DNA of 64,000 nucleotides from Allodiplogaster sudhausi. Its lineage: Eukaryota; Nematoda; Chromadorea; Rhabditida; Diplogasteridae. Made by a program: the position numbers and the translations under genes. Positions 10,064 to 23,797 of this stretch are shown one piece after another. Below the pieces are notes generated by a model that was not told where the DNA came from, did no database searches, and saw only the letters and a list, made by a program, of their open reading frames with translations. How positions within the stretch are numbered: the stretch's first letter is position 1; the number at the start of each line of letters is the position of its first letter. The stretch spans positions 303,501 to 367,500 of the forward strand of contig CALZFC010000284.1 in the NCBI GenBank assembly GCA_945643635.1. Reading direction: 5' to 3'.

Positions 10064-10555
10064 GCATTCCTTATGCCAACTGAGATGCCGCTTGTACGAC
10101 CGCTGCCGTGCTTACTTCATGGCCAGCAACGGTGATATTCTAAAACATATTTTATGCACTAATTATTTTAAAGACAATGCTATGTCTTCAGGAAAGCAGC
10201 CGGTAGCATTCAGTACCAACTAAGCAACGTTCTCCCTCCCGTCAATATTGAGAACTCCTCTCTTCGGTCGAATCCACGCTTACACTCCAGAAGAGGCTGC
10301 ACGCCATCGATGCTGCTATCTTTGCATTGCGAGGTTCCTGTCGCTCATCTTCTAATTAGATCAAACATGAATATGTTTCCCTTTTCTTTTCAGATTCGTC
10401 TAATTCTGTCCAAGATGCTTCACCAGCACAACATGCTCGAGGGGCAACAGTTCAAGGAGATAGCCGAAATTGTGAAATTCTTCGGAAAGCTTTCACTCCT
10501 CTCATGCAATTCCATAAACCTTTGTCTTTTAATTTTCAAGTCTCTTTTTCTATAA
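10064..10555 (+). other. Weak exon-like segments, gene not resolved
   Basis: Three plus-strand blocks have coding-like codon use. Around 10064-10131 a frame with CQLRCRLYDRCRAYFMASN ends at a GTGATA donor. 10193-10330 follows a TTCAG and has two partly coding-like frames. 10394 onward follows TTTTCAG and reads RLILSKMLHQHNMLEGQQFK and EIAEIVKFFGK. The phases do not all agree, so these could be one damaged gene, two genes or chance. I do not recognise a family. Confidence 0.3.
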
Positions 10556-10744
10556 AGATTGTCAAATTATTCAGTCTATTCAATGCTTCTCTAAAAATTT
10601 TACTTTCAATGCGATTTTAATTTCATCTAGAAAAATGTCGGAAGAACATTGTAATTTGTTACAAAAATAAAACAATCAAAAGAAAAGGAACATCTCTTTC
10701 TATCTAGACCTACTCTTGGTTTGTTGTAAAGTCGAGTGGGGCGA

Positions 10745-10776
10745 GAGTGATAGAGAGAGCAGGGGTTGCGAGAGAT

Positions 10777-10819
<43 letters not shown>

Positions 10820-10908
10820 TAGATACAGGGCGAAAGAGAAAGATACAGAGCGAGAGAGAGAGCGAGAGAGAGAGAGAAAGAGAGAGAGATAGAGAAAGAG
10901 AGAGCATA
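10745..10908. repeat. (GA)n-rich tract
   Basis: Long interrupted GA/GAAA repeat. The three minus-strand Leu/Ser-rich open frames over it are artefacts of the repeat. Confidence 0.9.
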
Positions 10909-11667
10909 TGATCCAATTAAATTCCAAAACAAAGAGTTCCAGAATAACAGCTTTATCTTAATTTGTTCTTTAAATTTGAACACAATTTTGTTCTTCTAAA
11001 ATAATTTTTTAACTTATTTTTATTATTTAATAAGAGAAAGCACTTATAGGGCTTCAAAACACTTCTATCAACCTAATAATCTAAAAATTTGTTACCTATT
11101 AGTTCTCCGCCTGGGTCCGACAAACCGGCTTTGAGTAGACAAGAATAAAGTCATAACGATAACTTGGGTAGATCAATACATGTTATCATTAACAAAGACG
11201 TCATACTATTTAGTTTCTCTCTTCGAGTCTGGATAGGTTCCGTTGGAACAGTAAGATCAGTCAGCACATGCTCCTTACGCACAGTGATAGATGATTCTCT
11301 CCATTCCCCCAGTTAGTTGGTTGGTGTTACTCCACACACTTCTCATGATGAAGTTCTTTATCTCCTATCTCAACTGCTGCGTATTATCCTTATCATACCG
11401 GGAAAGACTCGAGGTCTTGAAAGATACCGCATAAACCTAACATAATGCTATCCATAGGTAGCTTAGCGAAACCAGGAATATATCACGTAAACTTGGCAAA
11501 ATGCTATCCATAGGTAGCTTAAAATAAGCGAAGGAAACCAGGCTTCGCCCATCTTGTCAACAGAACTATAAAATATAAGCGTTCCATAGGAAGCGTCAAT
11601 CAAAATCACTCGGTTCTGAGAAATGGATAAAACCGTTGGTCATAGGGGAATCTCCTGCACTGCTCCT
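10909..11667. other. Spacer with an imperfect 56-bp tandem duplication
   Basis: A 22-base segment at 11444-11465 (core GCTATCCATAGGTAGCTT) recurs at 11500-11521, with partly similar flanks, giving a 56-base period. Otherwise nothing is recognised; it includes the 3' flank of the phosphatase gene. Confidence 0.6.
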
Positions 11668-13451
11668 CTAATCCAGCAAGGGCAAGCCAAAGTCGGTCGG
11701 TTTGAATTCTTCCAGGGAAGTGAGCACCTGCAAAGCAAACAAAATAGCTTTGAAATTACACCGATTTGTCCTCCTCCTTTCCAACTTCTCATTATGTCCG
11801 GAAGGTGAGTTTTATACAAACTCATTAGTAATGAAAGAAACAGTATAATAAACGAAGAATCCCCACCGTAATCTTCTTGCGGGTCTCCTCGTCGACTTGG
11901 AATGCGGGATGCGGATCGGGCACCTGTATAAAATCGTATTAGAAACAAGCCATTTTTGTTCATCTTTAAAATTCAGGTATTTAATGCTTGACTGTATAAA
12001 AATAAAATTTAAAAAGCTAATTAATATATAAATTCCTCACCTGAACACAGCGCATGCCGGCAGCGAGTGCAGCCTTCACTCCATTAGGAGCGTCCTCAAG
12101 GACAAGGACATTCGAAGGCGAGGTCGGCGGCACCGGGAACCTGGGCAGGATATGTCACACAATTTATATTAAAATAAATAAAGAGCTTGAACATATCGTG
12201 AAGCACTGCTATAAGGACATTACAATATTAAAGTACGTCTATAAACGAAGAACTGTAGGGTGGAGGATGATCCTTCCTTGTGTAAGCATTAAATGAATAA
12301 AGATGATATCTCTAGATGAACCTTTTCATGGTCTCGAGGAAACCGTCCGGGAAGGGCTTGCCACGCTTGACTTGCGGATCATCACCAGTCAGCACGAAGA
12401 AGTCGATCAGGTCAATCCAAGAGCGGTGATTGGCTGCCTGCACAGGAAGAGATTTTTTTTTCTTCCAAGCAAAAATCCCATCATGTAATAAGAGAAAAAA
12501 TCACTTTCCAGAACATTAATTGTACAGTATTTATAGATAACACACATTTGGCTTACGGTAATACCAAATCTCCGTTGTTCTTCAGCATTTCAAAGTACTA
12601 CGGAAGCAGAACGAACCTTGGGTGGGAAGTCCTTCGAACTGGATCCAGAGCAAATGGCCATGGGAATCCCTTTAAAAAAATCAACACATTAACAAAGAAA
12701 ATGAAGAGTAATGAGCATAACAATCCAGGCAAAAAAAGAATCTTTTCCCGTTAAACACACACAAAAATCAATAAAATGAGGTTCTTGCTGACCCTTCTTC
12801 TTGAGTGCCCTGACGAGGGCTTCGGCGCCGCGGCAGGCGGGCGCTTTGCCAAAGAGTTCCTCGAGCACCATGTCGTAGTCTGCGATGTACTCATCCACCT
12901 TCACTTTCCCCGCCAAATTCACCTTCAGGTTAAGAAGGAGACGCTAGACGAACTACTCATAACAAGAGCAAATCAATCTTCTCAAATAACTTTTCAGCTC
13001 AACGAATAGAGTGGCGGCAAATTAAGGAAGAAAATGATTTCCTCGAATGCATTTTAAAACTTGAAGGAGTACAAAAAACGTGTAATAATTGTCTGAAAAT
13101 TCTCTAGGATTACCTGCTCCAGAATCCACTCGACCGACTCACGCTGCTTACGGCCCATCATTCCTTTAAACAACGAACAATTAACCCAGCATATGTCACC
13201 ATTTTATCAACACAAATAACTGAAAATAAAGCGATATGAAAGAATAATAAGCAGAATAATTAGATGAGTGAACGCTCACCAGCTTTGAGTTCCATGGTAA
13301 ACCTGCTGCCGTGCTTCTTGAGAACCTGATCATTCGCCTCGGTGTACGCGGGTTCCGTGTCGACGAGGAGACCGTCGAAGTCGAAGATGATGTGAGTGAC
13401 GGGAGGGGACGGAGAAGAAGAGGCGGTTTCAGTCGTTGCAGACGCCACCAT
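11668..13451 (-). CDS. PUDP: HAD-family phosphatase, pseudouridine-5'-phosphatase-like
   Basis: Nine exons join without a phase break: 13280-13451, 13114-13163, 12793-12922, 12617-12669, 12565-12597, 12322-12437, 12041-12140, 11867-11923 and 11668-11727. They encode 256 residues. All HAD motifs are present: nucleophile motif IIFDFDGLLVDTE with Asp24 and Asp26, motif II AICSGSSS (Ser125), motif III Lys173 in KRGKPFPDGF, and motif IV VLEDAPNG (Glu200/Asp201). The C-terminus (FKPTDFGLP) also resembles animal PUDP/HDHD1 and fly Gs1-like proteins. Such enzymes dephosphorylate pseudouridine-5'-phosphate or glycerol-3-phosphate in the cytosol, and substrate cannot be decided from sequence. The N-terminal ~18 residues are Ser/Thr/Pro-rich and extra to the core. 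ATG 13451 is the first Met in frame; an AG lies about 11 bases upstream. Confidence 0.95.
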
Positions 13452-14257
13452 TCCCAATCCTATCAATAATACAAAGTTTGATTTGCAAAAAAAACGTTAA
13501 ATGGTGATCGCCGTGATATATAATAGTTTAGCATTCAGAAAAGCTTAGAAATATGAATTCTAGCTGTTGTTCCGACATCCCGAGCGATAATAACGTAAAT
13601 ATTAACCATTGTTTCCAACTAACAAAATGAAAAATGAGTGTCTGCCGCCAAGTGGTGGGGCGATCAGCAAAGCATAAATGACACCATGTGATTCGTACCA
13701 ACTCACACTACCACTAACACTACGGCAAGCACGCATCATCACCCCCAACCCCCCCCCCCCCCATCTTGCCATTATTTGATTCAGCTTTTTATATTCCCTT
13801 CTTCTTTGCTGAGAAGAAACATGAAAAGGGAGAAATGATGACCATGACCATACTGCAAGCAAATGTGAAAAAGACAAATACCGCGTCGGATGCTCACCCT
13901 TGACTAACAAAATGGCAAGTTATAGAGAACCTGATTTATTGGCAATTTGTGATGTCAGTACCAATTCTACAATCGACCTAGTCGCAATCAATAAATTCTA
14001 GTAAGGTGATATGCGGTAATTTGGCTGAATATCTAGCAACCTCTAAAATGATAGCACTTCACATGTGTAATACAGCAATAAATGAAAATCCTCCGAGCGA
14101 AAAAAATTTAAAGTACAATTGCGGAGAAAGTTTTAATCAAACCCGTCTTTGTCAAAATTCTGATCACTATAAGAGAAGGCGAATATCAGTTATGTTCCTG
14201 GTTTTACGAGTATGATAGTGTAGGAATGCAGTGGCGGCCTACGACCCTTCGGAGAGT
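13452..14257. other. Intergenic spacer with a poly-C run
   Basis: It separates the phosphatase start from the E2 stop. A near-pure C run lies at about 13742-13762. No exon was recognised. Confidence 0.5.
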
Positions 14258-15186
14258 CTACTGCGGCGGCCTCTTCTCAGCGTGCCTCTTCGTGAACTCT
14301 TCGGCAGCCTTGTTGAACTTGTCGCGGTCCTCCTTGAACTCCTGCGCCAAGTCGCTCCGCAGCCCACCACTGGCGTCTGGATTGTGGACGAGATCCAGCA
14401 GCGCTTTCAGCACCTCAACAAGCGTAGCGATTCATTGCACTCTTAGGTAAAAGAAAACATCAGATCGAATGCATAGACAAGAAGAAACCTCAACTGCCTG
14501 AGTCTTAGGCTTCCAGTGTTCAGGCGAGATGATTTCCATGCAAATCTGAAAAAAATAGTTACTTACGCACCCGAAATATTTCTCATTCGGTGAGGAGGCA
14601 AAATAGAGCACCCCAATGACTTCTGCTTTGATGATGACAAAAAGCAACCTGTCCATTCTCGCCAACATTCGGATGGTAGATCTTCGTGACGAACGTGATT
14701 TTCGGTGGCTTGAAGGGGTAGTCGACAGGGAAGTCGATCGAGATTCGGAATGCGCCGTGGCTGTAAGGCGCATGCTCCTGAACAAGAGATACATAAACAG
14801 TTCGTAGTGCTGTTAGCTTTATCATACTGGTAGCGATATCAATTAAGCATGTTCCCTTTGTAACTAAATAGTATGATAGCAATAAATTCATTATTTGAAG
14901 GCGGCATAAAAAAATCCTTGTCCGATTTCAAAAAATTCACAGCATGAGTAGTATTTAAAAAAAAACCACCGAAAATAAACCACGATTAAACCATTCAAAC
15001 CGCCCAGTTGTAAAAAAAAATATACAACGAGAAGCTCGAGGCAACCAAACGAAGAAGAAAACTCACAGGAATCAGAAGCACGGACCAGTGCAGCAAGTTC
15101 TGCTCGTCACATTCAACCGTCTTGTACGCCCGCACTCCGCTGTTCGTCACTACTCCAAGCTCCTTCAGTAGCCGACGGGAGGACAT
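14258..15186 (-). CDS. UBE2L3 (ubc-18): Ubiquitin-conjugating enzyme E2, UBE2L3/UBC-18 type
   Basis: Four exons, 15067-15186, 14649-14777, 14489-14545 and 14258-14413, join exactly (phase 0 throughout) into 153 residues, against 154 in the human enzyme. Signatures: N-terminal helix [10 protein letters not shown], the UBC core [19 protein letters not shown], active-site Cys85 directly after GQ-Ile, EHWKPKT, and the C-terminal helix [12 protein letters not shown]. This class transfers ubiquitin by transthiolation and works mainly with HECT and RBR ligases (parkin/ARIH type). The HPN motif and catalytic Cys are intact, so it should be active. Introns 1 and 2 are 289 and 103 bases; intron 3 is 75. 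It lies about 800 bases upstream of the phosphatase gene in the same orientation. Confidence 0.97.
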
Positions 15187-16741
15187 AGGAAAGGCTGTGG
15201 CCCTGGAATGAAATGAGAAAAGAAAGGGAGAGGTAACAAACAGAGACAGAAAGAGAGAGAATTCTAAAAATTATTAACAAGTGGGGCAAGAAACAGGAAC
15301 AATATCGCACAGCATAATTTGGCCGATATCACATTCGAATATGGACGTATGGGAGCTCCTCCCACTGGCAACACACAAGATGCGAAGAATCTTTCGGAAT
15401 TCGAGAAACACGACTAGACCAGATCCAAGAATAGCACGGAAACAGAGGAGCTCACAATTACGAAGAGCAAACACTTCAGCGATCTGGAAGCCGTTTTGGT
15501 GTTCTTGGCACCTAACAGAAATTCACCGTATTCTCAACACCGAAATCCCTCATACTTATTCACCCTCTCCTTATTTTTGTTTCGTCTGTTTTGCTTTCTG
15601 CCATCTCTGTAAGAAACATATTTATTGACTGAGCTCTCCATTTGCTTATCACTTCAAAAGACATCAATTAAACTGTGAAAATATTGCTTTCACTCTTGTA
15701 CAGACAAAAAAAACAACAAGTTTGAGAGCTTACTTTAAATGCAAAATATGCAACTTCAATTCCAAAACGAGTGGTTCTTTTGAATTCACTGTTATTAATA
15801 TATATATTTTTTCAAAATCAAAATACCAATACCACTCATATTGGAAATGAAATGACATTTTGCCAGCTTTCATACATACCACAGTTTCTATTCTAAAACG
15901 TCTTCGCAACATTCTGGTGCCTAAAGCACACGAGTAAGTTTAATAACATAAGAAGGGCAATGGTCTACGGTTTAGAAGCGGTAACTAGGTTTCGCTGACG
16001 CTAGCACAAGTTACTGCCTAGAGGCCATTATCTACAGTATACCATTGTTACTTGCCCACGGTATGACATTCTTACAAGTTGCGTAGTCTTAAACGTGACA
16101 GAAAGAGAGTATTACACGGGAAATCATCAGTATCATCGAAAAGACAAATCGGGTTGGCGAGAGAAAGAAAGAGAGGGAAAGGAGAGAAGAGAGAGAGGGC
16201 GAGAGAGAGAGAGAGAGAGAACAACTATTCAGCTAACTAGGACAGTAATTGTCTATGGCAACGGCTTCGCGAATACAAGTTTGTAATATGGAAACTGGGA
16301 GTGATAGCTCTGGAGAGGCAAAAGAAACGAAAACAACAGGCATAGAAAGAAAGGAGCCGATGCTACATCTTTTAATGTACATTGAATGCACTTTAATAGA
16401 GAAAGAAGATAGTAGCATACGACAATATTATTAATAATGAGCAGAGGAAAAAAGAACCTTGAAGGGACACCATGACAGTGTCTCCCGAATGTAGCAAAGT
16501 GGGAAAAAGAATCATTGGAGCACCATGCCGTCCACAAGGTGTGAATGAAGATAACCGTAAAAGGGCAAAAAGGAGAGAATGATTATGGACGGCTACTAGT
16601 GTTTTTGGTCGATCTCTCTACTTACAAACACCCCAACACGATGGTACACGAATAAAGTAGGACTGGCTTTTGCATTTCTAAAAAAAACCAAGAACTTTTT
16701 TACAGTAATTTCCCATTTTCTTTCTTGAAACAAACATACAT
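15187..16741. other. Intergenic spacer, GA tract
   Basis: No convincing exon. It holds a GA tract at about 16164-16220 and should contain the E2 promoter and the MPRIP-like 3' untranslated region. Confidence 0.5.
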
Positions 16742-16959
16742 CTAAAACGGTGTGCTATACTCTGCAATAGTCTCAAAGAATTTGCGCCTTTCAGCAACAG
16801 GAACGGCTACAGTACGCCGGTACTCGTCTACGAGATAGTCCGGGAGGGCAGCCAATGGGTCAGCAGGGCAACAGCCAGCGAGTGGAGAGGGAGAGGGCGA
16901 GGGAGATGTGGAAGGAGCGGTAGAGGAGAGATGCACCGGGTTGGAGTGGAAGCGAACAT
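16742..16959 (-). CDS. MPRIP-like gene: last exon
   Basis: Exon 30 encodes the last 71-72 residues: a Ser/Pro-rich stretch ([16 protein letters not shown]), then [12 protein letters not shown] and the terminal [17 protein letters not shown], then TAG. The AERRKFFE motif closely matches AERRRFFEEI in the exon at 45743-45858, near the other end of the locus. Confidence 0.85.
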
Positions 16960-18146
16960 CTGCAAGGGATCCATGTTTAATTCACTTTTTTTAACCTTAA
17001 ATAAAGAAATACAATGACTCTTCTTATCAACATAACTGTTATTCTCATAATATATAAAGCAAGCGACAACAAAAAGCAGATATATTATAACATAGAGTAC
17101 GGTGTCCATAGTGGTCGCTTACCTGTGCGTCGGTTCACTTTCGCGGATGCTCGTCTAAACCGCACTACTGAGTTGACCGTCGGATTCTCTTCGAATGCCG
17201 GTGAGGGCGCTGGAGCCGCCGTTTCGGTAGAGAGACGAGGAGAGTCCGCGCGGTCTCAAGTGGATTTTCTTTGTTATACTGTAGCCGTGCCAATTCTCTT
17301 CTTTTATGGAAGGAAGTCGAGTGTGAGTGAAGAAGAAAGAAATAACACCTCTTTATAGGAAACCGGTGAATTGTGTGCTACTCGACTTCCCGAAATGAAA
17401 GATCAATAAAGTATTGATTGAATAAAACACTTCACACTTCATGCGATTTAATGACGCATGCACTATCTAACATCCAAAGGAAAGTCAAAGGTGTCAGAAC
17501 TCATAAGGAAAGGCTGTGAGAGTGATTGGTTTTCCATAGAAAACGAGGACAAGGCATTCCTCCCAGGAGAAAGTAAATGGCAAATGTCGTTAAAAGAATC
17601 AAGTAGTAAGATGGTTGTAGGGAAGGGAAGGAACAGGGGCAGAGAGAGAGAGAGAGAGAGATCAATTGTAGTAGTAGAGAAAAAGACAAGAACGGGGAAA
17701 TAGAGGTAAAGAGAATGACAGGAGAAAAAATGAAAGGACAGGAATTAACAGATCCATTCAAACACCATGACATACACACGCTTACCGGGACTGTGATCTT
17801 TGCCTCTCTGAAAATCGTTGTAATATTACTTCCTATTTTGATTCTGTTTAATGGACTAATCGAGTGCGTAGCATGAATAGATAAATACTGGTGTATACGC
17901 ATATAAAATACGCGCGAAAAGTGAAAGTTCAAATATGTTCCAGACCTGCTAGCTTCTCCTCGTTGGCCGCAGCCAATCGTTCTTCGAGCCGAGTCATGGA
18001 CTCCCTGAGATGGTCGAGTTGAACTTCCCGGGCAGCTAATTCGTCCTCCAGCCGAGCGCGTTCTTCCCTTCAAGCATGAGAATATATTTTCCCTTTTCTT
18101 TTTTTGCCTACACCTATTATCAGCTCTCTGTCCATCGCTTTCCCCA

Positions 18147-18179
<33 letters not shown>

Positions 18180-19613
18180 AACCCTGCTCTCTCGCTTTCG
18201 CCCTGCATCTCCGCAATCCTTTCATCCAGCTGGGCGTTCTCGACACATTTCGCGGAGTAGAGCGCCTTGAGCGAAGAGAGTTCTTCGTTCAGCTGCTCAA
18301 CCATGCGCGCTGACCGCGACGCGTCACGAGCAGACGCGTCGCGGTGGGCACGCGCTCCGCGGCTGCCACTCTCGGAGGAAGAGGAGAGCGCGGCGCGGAG
18401 CTCGTCCTCGTGTACTCGCCGTACTGCTTCCAATGCGACTCTGGAGCAACAAAAAGATATTTCTTTCAAGTACTCAGGATTCCAGTTCGATGATTTAAGA
18501 CAACTTATTACGGCATCCTCAATTTGAGGTGAACAATAAGTATTGTTTTCACTCACTCCAGTTATACAGCTACAGTACTCCGAAAGCAAGGCAAGCCAAT
18601 GGTAACAAAATTCAAGCTTCCGCAGCATTTTATCATTGTCTCTCTTCTCACGTCCCCAACCTTTCTTCCCAACCTCTTTCTCTCTCTTCCCCCTCCTCCT
18701 CCTCACCTAGTCGCATGCTTCTCATCCTCGAGTTGTTCCTTGTGATGTTGTTGGATGGCGTCCAGTTCATCCTTGAATGTCCTCCTCGCCTCGTCCAGTA
18801 CATCTTCGTAATGGGCACGAATCGCGCTCACCGACGCTTCGTTCATTGACTGCAAGATATCGAATCGTGAAAAAAATCGGTACAACTATTTTCTATAAAC
18901 AAAGGAATGAACAGGTGAACTTGTAATCACTTATTTTTCCCTTTAATGAATAAATTTTGCTTCTAATATGTAACCTACTGTTTATGTACAACCAGAAAAA
19001 ATTTTTAAATGTAAAGAAAATGATGACCGTCATTTGCATGAGTTCATCGGATGCCTTCTTCCTCTTTTTCTCCTCAGCCTCGACCCTCTCTCTGAGCTGG
19101 CTGAGCTGTCGCTCGTAGTGATGACGCAGAGACTCCAGCTCAGACTCGTGCGAGTTCTGCATTATTTACATTACTTCTGTTACAACCGTTAATCTACTGA
19201 ATACAAAAATTTCAATAAACCACCTGCGAAATTGCAATACCTAATAATTGATACTAACGCCAATCAATATAATCTTCCTTTATTAAACGTTCACAGTTAC
19301 CCTGCTCTTTCGAGGGGGTTCCAAAAAATGAGCAATCTCATAGTTGCACCTCTGCACGGAAATCTTTAGTAAAAGGCGAAAGATTTTCTCGGTCAAATGC
19401 AGAGGAGCCAGAGCTGAAGGAGTGGATCGGCAGAGCAACTCTTGCCATTTTCGCATCCTATATTGGCCAGGTTGTGCTGAATGCAGGAGCCCTATAAAGC
19501 CACACACAGGCCAGGAATGTGGGAGCAGAGTGGATCGGGTCAATGAGAGGCTCAAGTAGAGGACAGTTGAGAGAGATAGGAGACGAGAGATGAAAAGGCA
19601 CGCGAGAGAGAGT

Positions 19614-19664
<51 letters not shown>

Positions 19665-20825
19665 AGAGAGGGGGGCAGACGCCGAGGCAGAAAGGGAGAG
19701 AGAAAGAGGGAGAGAGATTCTTCGAATCAACAAGTATAAAAATGTCAGTGTTGGTGCTAATATTATGACACTAGTAGAGCTTCCAGCCACTGTTGTGAAG
19801 AGATTGGCTTATCATAGCACAAACAAAAAAAAATATTTCTACCGCTTTAAATGGTTCGTGATTACACTAAATTAAATCTCACAAACTTTAGTTCTCCCTT
19901 CAGTGATGGTACTACATGCTATGATCAAGCAAAATGTTTCCTGAATACCTTCAACGAACAAATAAAGTTTAAACTGCTCAAAAGAGCAGGGGCCCAAGCA
20001 GAGGAAAGTTGCCATTTGGAGGGCGCGGTCTTCAAGACTCTCCGGCTGCTTTCCGCTCGTGCTCCGCCCATTTCACCATTCACCGCGGGTTGGGAGTGGA
20101 ACGCAGAATTGCATGTTGTGAAATACACACTACAGAAATGATCCTGTGAAGCACGATTTCAATGAGATAAGCAACGACTGATGGTGAGAACGCCACTAAA
20201 GCCAGTAGCATAGACCTAACGGGTTTTCGATATTACGGCATAGCCGCCCCCTACGTTTATCTCTCTCTCTCTATCTCTCCATCTCTCTCTCACTCTCCAT
20301 CTCTCTCTCACTCTCCATCTCTCTCTCTCTCCATCTCTCTCTCACTCTCCATCTCTCTCTCTCTCAACATATCTCATCTCTTCCAGAGGCACAAGAGACA
20401 TTTCACATTGTTTCAGCAAATACGGGCCAACCATGATATGCCCAACGGATTCCGGTAATTTGATAGGACAATTCATTTTCGAAGTTTAAATTTCCCGCTA
20501 TTACCTGAATAGCGGTGAGTTGAGCCTCCCACTCCTTGTCGCTTTTCTTGTAGTCGTACTCACAGATGTCGTCGCAGAATTCCTGCAGAAAAATGGAATT
20601 CATTTCAAATATCAAAGGAATTGCCATAATTAATTCTTTCTTCAAGGACAAATTATAGGAAAGTTTTTTTTATTACTTACGGTGTTCATTTCGCTGTCGA
20701 CGAGTACAGCAACATGCATTCGCTGTCCGACCTGAACATATTTGAGAATTAATAATTCAAAATTTATTTCTCTCTAGTAATGTCGAAACAAAATGTAAGA
20801 TTAGCTTTAAAGAGCGAACTTTCGA

Positions 20826-20870
<45 letters not shown>

Positions 20871-20893
20871 GAGAGAGAGGAGAGATGAGAGAC

Positions 20894-20948
<55 letters not shown>

Positions 20949-23219
20949 AGAAAGCAGCAACATTCCGCACCTGGTCATATAAAACGGTGATATCCTCAAG
21001 TAGATCGTGGATGCAGTCGAGATCTTCTGATGACGGATTCGATTCGTCCAGCTGCAAGAGGAGAAAAAAAACACAAATCACTTCATCATCCATTCAAGTA
21101 ATAAAAACGGAGAGGCAAAATAATCTATAATCACTTCAGATTTGCCATTCCCTAGTGTAAAGAAAAGAAGAAATGTATTAATAATAAATTCCATTGCATA
21201 ATAAAAATCCCTCTACTGACCCTGGCCAGACTAGCCGTCAGCTCATCCAGATCCTCCCTGCAGTCCGCAACCGCGGCCGCGTCCGTGATCGCAACGCGGC
21301 CCGACTCAACACATCGACCGAGCACGCCGAGCTGCACCTTCAGCATGGCAATCAGGCGGGCGCGGAACTGGCCAAAGCTGCAATAAATCAGTAACTTTTT
21401 TTTATTATAGTTAAGTTTATGTAAATCATAACTTCTTGATTCTATGAACGAAATACCTTCAGCGAATATATGTTTTATTATAAAAATTTCCATTTCTTCT
21501 CTGTGTAGCTGCATACTTAATCGTGTATTTTTTAAGTGAATGGTAAGTTGGTCCACGCACGAAAACCAACAGTATTCTGCCGCCGCTGGTCAGACTGTCT
21601 TCGGTGGGGCAGGGAGTGACTACGGTAGTGCCCGTGGTGGCCGAGTCGTCCTCGAGTCGTCTGCGCATCTCTTCCAACTCTGCGTGTTGTTCGTGGATCT
21701 CCTTCTCTGCTGCCGAGAGACTGCGGCGGAGGGCGGCGAGAGCCGGCTGAGAAAGGATACTTTTTATCTATTTCAAATAATAAATAACTAAATATAATTT
21801 TTTGATACCTTAATAAATACAAGACAAAAACTCTTCAACGAGAAAAAGAAAATAGATAAAATAGGCTCATTAAAATAATAGTGCTAATTTTTTTAGCAGT
21901 TCGGATAAAAATTTAACAGAAAACTTTTCGTAGCCACTCAATTCTACAGCTACAAAGACCAGGAAAGGATGTTTACAAAACAATGACAACAAATATACAA
22001 ACATCTCGATCTGCCTTCTCAGAGTGGAGCCGCTCGTTCTCTGTGATGGAGTCACCAAGGCGAAGAGACGTTTCACTCAGTTGCTCACGAAGAGTTCGCA
22101 CCTAACAATAAGAATCATTCAACGTCAAAAGAATATAGCTAGTTTAGTTCTCATGGCCAAAAAGGAATGTAAAATTTGGCAAAAAAATTAACCAACAATA
22201 GTAAAATAGTAATTATTAATTGAATAGCTTAATTCTAATGCATTTCGGATTATTCTGGCCAGTTCACAATAAAAGGCATTCCACGAGGAAACGCTCAAAG
22301 AAATTTTTTTGCCTTAATAATCCTCACTACACTATATTTCCAATGTCAACCGTACCTGATCCTCGAGACTACTAATCTTTGCCGACAGCTCGATTTCGAT
22401 CGTTTTTCGCTGAAAGTCAACCGATAATTTCTACAACGAAAAATTTCTAACATTTTTATTCTCGTCCAATGACTTCTTCGTCACGAATTCGTCGTTTTCT
22501 TCTTCGCCTGTTCGAGAGCCTTCACAATTCTTTATCGGAATTTGGGACCATCTAGCGGGCGACAACATGCGTGACACCAGTCTTGGTTTGGGAGGGACTG
22601 GGGGAGGGAGGGAGAGGTGCGCGTCCCTTAGGATTCTATCAGGACGTGGAGGATGGAGAGGCCAGTCCAGCTCCGTCAAGCCAAAGTCCATGGTAGCAGA
22701 GAGAGTGCTTGAAATGGTGGACGAGGGGGTTAGGGTGAGGGGTGATCTTCGATGGGATTGGATGGTGGGGTGACAGGGCTGGTACTGAAGCTGGTGCTGA
22801 GGGTGGTAGGTCAAGGAGGGAGAGAGCATTGGGGATGGAGAGGAGCAGACATGCGGAGATGACGAGACGGTTGCCGCTGGCATTGTGCAAACTTTTGTCT
22901 TGCCTGAGAATAGCAGGAAGAGTTGGACGCGAGGAAGCAAAAGGGAAAGTATGGGAAGCATTTTCTCGGTAAATTAACAATAAAGTTTTTTTCCAAATTT
23001 TAAGCGGTGCAATATTTAAAAAAAACAAGAATGAGAAACAGAAAATACAGCGAGGGAGATTCGAAAACTACAAGAAGGATTAATGCAAAGTACAAGAAGG
23101 AGGAATGAAGCAAGAAGGAAAACGCCAGAATCAGGTGCTCGTCATATCTAATCGCGGGCTAGCTACTACTCAACAGATGGCAGAACTCGTGGAGGTGGAA
23201 AAGTCGGCAATGATAAATC

Positions 23220-23250
<31 letters not shown>

Positions 23251-23464
23251 ATTCATCCCACTCTTAACCTCTCCATTCCTCTCTCGCTCACTATACTCTC
23301 CTTTCTCTCTCTCTGTTCCTCTCTCTGTACGTGCTGTCCTTTCCTTGCGTGACTAGCAACACATGGCTGCGATGAGCGTGCTTGAAGATGGGGCTGGGAA
23401 CGTCGCGGCATGATAACGAACACATCTGGTGGAGGAAGCGGGGGAGGAATGAAGGGCGAGAAAG

Positions 23465-23519
<55 letters not shown>

Positions 23520-23755
23520 ACAAAGAGAGGGAGAGAATAAAGGGAAAATAGGCGGAAGGTATGAAGAAGAACATGAGAGAACAAGAGAGACAAATGGAAA
23601 GAGAACAGAAAGCCGTCAGAATAGAGATGAGTGAGCTGTTCATTTCCACATTCAATTTTATGGAATTCTCGCGAGTCAGGGAGAAATAGGCAAGAAAGTG
23701 CACGAGCTGAATGTTGCGATCAAACAAAAGGTTGAGGTGGTGAAGAGAGACAGAC

Positions 23756-23797
<42 letters not shown>

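Noticed and set aside
13452..13466. Extra five residues upstream of the phosphatase start (MIGLG)
   Set aside because: The supposed first codon is TTG. The first ATG in frame is at 13451, and an AG just upstream suggests a splice or trans-splice site.
15960..16090. Possible tRNA or structured RNA upstream of the E2 gene
   Set aside because: Short GC-rich complementary segments occur, but there is no TTCGA loop or acceptor-stem pairing that completes a cloverleaf.
22567..22972. Plus-strand Gly/Arg-rich frames at 22.6-23.0 kb
   Set aside because: They are antisense shadows of the Pro/Ser-rich MPRIP-like exon, which joins its neighbours in phase on the minus strand.
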